Shown here: one piece after another, positions 59,790 to 64,000 of the stretch
Layout: each line of letters begins with the position of its first letter
How positions within the stretch are numbered: position 1 is the first letter of the stretch
Assembly (NCBI RefSeq): GCF_001649575.2
Contig: NC_051450.1
Coordinates: 15,407,654-15,471,653 of the forward strand
Reading direction: 5' to 3'
Source of the DNA: Kryptolebias marmoratus
Lineage: Eukaryota > Chordata > Actinopteri > Cyprinodontiformes > Rivulidae
Length of the DNA: 64,000 bases
The notes under the pieces: model-generated
What the model saw: only the letters and a program-made list of their open reading frames with translations
What the model was told of the DNA's origin: nothing
Database searches by the model: none
Program-made: the position numbers and the translations under genes

Positions 59790-62689
59790 TATGTATGTAC
59801 ACAGAATTACTTTCTCAAGCTCCTGTTAAATGAAGAAATTAAGAAAAAATTCACATTGTCTAAAAACTTAACTTTAGGTTGAACAAAAAAGTTTCGAAGA
59901 ATGTCAAAAAAACACCTCATTGTGAGTAACATCTTTCTGAACTCAAAGCTGATAACAACTCACATAAATACATTTAAGTCAGTGTTTGTAGGTTCATAGT
60001 GGGTTTTCCAGCTAATTTGTTACCTGGCAGCCTAAATCAAATAAACGAGTTTTGTTCTGCTAAGAGGTCTTTAAAGAGAAATTCCCCATGTTGAGATGGG
60101 CAGAGATGTACTGATAAATGAACATGATAACATCATACAACAAAGGCACGCTTCAGTGGGGGCATTCGTGTTTTATTATGCAAAGTGCTGAAAACTTTTT
60201 CAAATGTTTGTGGGAATTACTTGTACCTTTATTAGCTTCAGACACAAGCCCGGGGAAAGTCCCCCCGCGTTTTTATTATTCAGCTGTATCTCCTCAGCTG
60301 CTGCTGCTACGGTTCGGCTTTTGAAAGTGAAACTGAGCGTTTCTTTCAGTACAAGCGATTTTTGCTCAAAGTGCAGCTAGTCGCAGCATTTTGAACGTGA
60401 GAGACTTCATTGTGGTTTATGAGTGGCGTAATGTCCCTCTGTTTGTGTGTGCAGTGTGGGAACTGATGATTGTCATATTTAGCAGCACTTAAAGGGAAAA
60501 TACTTTATCTAGAAATAAATATATGAGTGTTCACTTGTTAGTTCCCCTTCAAATCATGCTGCGTTCACTGTAAGTCAATGGAAAGCAGAAACATTTTTGT
60601 TTTTGCACCTTTCTTCTTGGTTTTTATTTTTATTTCATATAATTTGTAAAGTCTTTTTTTTTTTCTTCTGTCATGACTACTACATCAGCAGGTCTACAAA
60701 TAAAAAAAGCACTCCTGAAATGTTGCCCTTACTGGCAAAATCTCTACATCATCTTAAAAAAATAATAAAAATAACAGTAAAGCTGATTTCAAAGAACACA
60801 GACAAGACGTAAACATGAGCAAAATGCTAATCATGTAAACAACACCTTGTAGTATGAGTCTTAAAACATAAAACAGTAATGAGTTGACACTAAAGTCCAA
60901 AACCTGAGATGAACCAGAAGATATTCAACAACATTTTTGACAAACAAACCAACCACTTGACTCTCAAATCAATTAGGTGTTTGGTTTTATGTTGGCATTT
61001 CCAAAATTGACACAGATCCACCTCTTCCAACCCAGCCAAGGCTTCAATATTTGTTCCAAACACGCTGGACTTTGTCATGAAACACGAGCGCGGTGCAGAA
61101 TTTATGTCCTCTAATGAGCAAATAAGAATATTATTATCCAATCTGGCAAAGTCTGTCTTTCTGTTCTTTTGTAAACCTCTATTTTCTGCCACTTACAGCC
61201 ATAGTAATTTTTTGACTTGTTTCCAAACTTAAAAAAAAGAAAAATCCTTGGAGCTGTACTGACAGCGAGCAAAAGCAGAAAATACTTCCTAATCTTAAGC
61301 CAGTTATTCTAAGGCTCCTTCCCTCTGGCAAAAAGACCTTCTAAATGGCTTTCCCAATGCTTTCCTGTAAATCTTTTTTTAAATTATTACTGGCACGATT
61401 CTAGCTATTTCCACTGTGAAATCAAAGCAACACAAAGAGCTCACTTCCTTCATTTTCCCAACACAAGTGGACAGAGAAAACCCTTTTAAAAGCACAATTA
61501 CATCATATGGATTTGACGAGTTTCTTGGGACTGTCTGCATGACGAGGTGTGTGTCATATAATTACATGGTTCGTATCAGTTGCAGACACACTCACAAGGA
61601 AGTGTGTCTGCTTTCGGGAGGTGATTTTCCCAACGTGGAATGTGTGATGTCACCAGGCAAACGAAGAGTAAAACCCATAGACTGGAAAATATAAGACCAA
61701 GTCTTAAAATTAGTAAGAAGTCAACAGCAAGACAAGTGGGGTGGGGTTTTCCAACAAACAGGCATGTGTTCATTTTGTTCCAAATTCTGCCAAAGCGGTG
61801 GAAACTTCAAAGAAGTCGAAAAAAGGAAAAGAGATCTGTTTTGTTTGCCTGCTACCTGGTTACTTGGCAGGTATCCAGAGAAAGGAAACCAAAAGTGTAC
61901 AGTGCATTATGCAACACCTCATTCAGGACAAATTGTCTCTTCTGGCTGCTGGTCAGTCAGATGCAACATGATTGTTGGCAATAAGTGATCTAATGTCTGA
62001 GCAGTATTACCAGGAGAATTTAGCCCTGGTCACGTGGTGGTAGTACTTTCCACTTTCTATTTAAAAAAAATGCACATTTCTTTTATACTTGGGTAAAACA
62101 GTCAAATAAGAATATGTGTCCACAACTCCAATATGAAAACTGTCAGGTGTTGTTTTTGTGGAGGACATTGTCCAAATCGCAAAATCAGAACAAAGACCCA
62201 AGAGTGTAAAACATGTCACCTGCAGTGATCTGTAGTTTCAAACCCTAACAATCTAATTTTAACACCTAATCTGGATCATTTGCTTTAATTTGTATGCTAA
62301 CAGCATACGGTCACATGTTAACATTAACAGTTTTTGTGTGTGAGTGAAGTAGAAAAATAAGACTTGGCAATTTTGCTAAAAAGCAGAAAAGTAAAACATT
62401 GCCCAGGACAAGTCTGGAACTAGTAACCTCTTCTGTGACAGTGAATTACGGCCTTTCCATCCAAACTTTATGTAAAGTGTTTCGGAAGAAGTCAATAGGG
62501 GGAATGTTTACGCTGTTGTTTTTCACATGAAGATGTCAAATGTCATTTCGACCTGAAATGGCATGAAAGCTGTGTTAAAATAAGGTAAAGAATAACAATA
62601 TTCATGAAACAAACTTCTATGTAAGCAACCATCTAATGCAAAGGTATAGAAAACTGCAAAGCAATTATGAAGATTGGATTTTAAAATGG

Positions 62690-62835
62690 TAGAAATTAAC
62701 TTGGACTAGCTGTTAGCTCGTCTTCTCTGAGAAAACTAAACCAATGTTCTGAGCGATTTACTGCAGGTAGGATATTAACTACTGATAACAACACCAAAAA
62801 AACACCACTTCAAGATATCTGAACAATCCTTTTAA
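62690..62835. repeat. TTAA-type MITE family A, right-arm copy
   Basis: Shows ctagctgttagctcgtctt, then ctgcaggtaggatattaact, aacaccacttcaagatatctg and a closing ccttttaa with TTAA at 62832-62835. The order matches other right arms of the family, with the ggttatgaac section diverged. Confidence 0.55.
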
Positions 62836-64000
62836 TGTTTATGGCCTTCTATTGCAACAGTGTTTGTTTACACTGAAAAGCCGAACCTCCTGCTTTAGTT
62901 GACTTTTCTGATGTTTTGCTCCCATCTTGTCTATTCATATAGCTGACATTTAACAAATAGGTGCAATACGACATTCCTCACACAGTGTGTATAATGCGAA
63001 CATGAGATTTTCTGTAGGTCCATAAAGTGCCAGTGAGGGCAGGGAGCACTATCATTTTAAATGTAAATATGACATCAAGAGTGCTCTCAATTACAGAGAA
63101 AGAAATGGAAACATCTTGGCTCTCTCGTAGCCCCATTGTGCAAAGAAAACAGAGCAAACCTTTCTCCGTGAGGCCCCGTTTCAACACTCACGCAGCAATG
63201 AAATAGTGTGACATTCAAGAGAAGTCATAATGACTAGCTTAACGATAGAAACCAGTGATTACTGAAATGTTAGTGTGGCCGTTCATGCAGAGGGTGGCAC
63301 ATCTATCGCACTGCAAAACTGCTGGGTGTTAAACTATTTTCTTATGATGAGATTGCTCTCCATTCATTACACACACAGACACGGAGCACCCTTATGTTTC
63401 TTTGATGCCTCTCTATTCACTCGGATCAAAGGGAGGAGACTCGGGAACATTCATGCATTAGGGGCAAACAAGCTCCTCTGCAGACAGAATGAATGCGTCG
63501 CCAGGTTAGTTATTTTAATGAACTCTTCTGTCACCTTTTTTTTAATGCTTTCAATATCCCACTCAATCAAAGGAGGTTACGAGCCACTGTGCTGCAGCTC
63601 TTTGGGTAATCAAGGTTTTACTTTATTCGTGTAATTTTAAATTACTCTAATTCTGAGGTTTCAGCGGTGCCGCTATACAATAAAATGTAAGCAAACAGTT
63701 TTTTTTCAATCTTTCCTTCATGCTGTTTCTCTAAGTAAGGACAAGTTTTTGGACCCACAAAGGAAAGACCATAGAGAAAGCAGGCCTGAAATGGTGAGCT
63801 TGTTCCAGGTGCTTTTCAGCGGTTGAAGGCCGCCGAGCTGCGAAGCATAAATTAACATCAAGGTTTGCTGGATGACTCCCCAAAATTTGCTTCCGACTCC
63901 AAACCGCGGAGCCAAATTTGCATTTACTTGAATCAAACCAATGTCATTTACTGTTCTTAAGTTCTCACATGTTCCGCTTAAGCAGGCACGGCCACTTCCC

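Larger units (their letters stand above)
32650..64000. other. Gene-poor region upstream of csrnp1
   Basis: About 31 kb in which I see no coding exon. Open frames are short, lack domains and frequently run through repeats or microsatellites. The content is dispersed repeats (families A, B and C, a tRNA-derived SINE, a non-LTR tail, a Tc1-like MITE), microsatellites and unique AT-rich DNA. Some unique stretches, such as 45.85-46.35 kb and 57.3-58.5 kb, are rich in homeodomain/octamer-type words and could be regulatory. No tRNA, rRNA or recognisable microRNA hairpin was found. Confidence 0.55.

Noticed and set aside
60250..60264. Palindromic ggggaaagtcccc as an NF-kappaB site
   Set aside because: It does not fit the GGGRNNYYCC spacing and has no gene nearby to give it context.
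1..64000. CRISPR arrays, phage or bacterial operons, viral genes
   Set aside because: None seen. Repeats are eukaryotic transposons and microsatellites, and no regularly spaced direct repeats with unique spacers or viral domains are present.

Overview
The window looks like nuclear DNA of a teleost fish, probably a percomorph. The evidence is intron-bearing vertebrate genes with canonical GT/AG junctions, low GC, and a repeat load typical of fish: short TTAA-flanked and Tc1/hAT-like MITEs, a tRNA-derived SINE, a Rex3-like (GATG)n tail and many microsatellites. One assembly gap of 165 N is present. The species cannot be fixed from sequence alone. No plasmid, phage, CRISPR array or complete autonomous transposon was seen.

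All recognisable coding capacity lies between about 11.7 and 32.3 kb, in three genes. (1) gorasp1 (Golgi reassembly-stacking protein 1, GRASP65), minus strand, nine coding exons at 11757-15957, with its promoter near 16.0-16.23 kb. (2) A secreted chymotrypsin-like elastase, plus strand, eight exons at 17234-18763, with a TATA box at 17171 and a poly(A) signal at 18806. (3) csrnp1 (cysteine/serine-rich nuclear protein 1, AXUD1), minus strand, four coding exons at 22835-26555. It probably has a non-coding first exon and TATA promoter near 32.2-32.33 kb and a long AU-rich 3' UTR reaching towards 19.97 kb. In each gene all exon phases join into one uninterrupted frame (406, 270 and 570 residues).

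gorasp1 and csrnp1 are also close neighbours in tetrapods, where the ciliary gene TTC21A lies between them. Here a digestive-type protease gene fills that slot, while the gorasp1 promoter keeps a perfect RFX X-box-like palindrome. The three genes share no pathway: Golgi stacking, extracellular proteolysis and nuclear transcription respectively.

The two flanks, 1-11.7 kb and 32.6-64 kb, contain no coding exon I can support. They hold repeats, notably three dispersed families recognised here by comparing copies within the window, plus unique AT-rich DNA that may include regulatory elements. I found no convincing new biological system. The most interesting items are the gene replacement with the retained X-box, and the repeat families.
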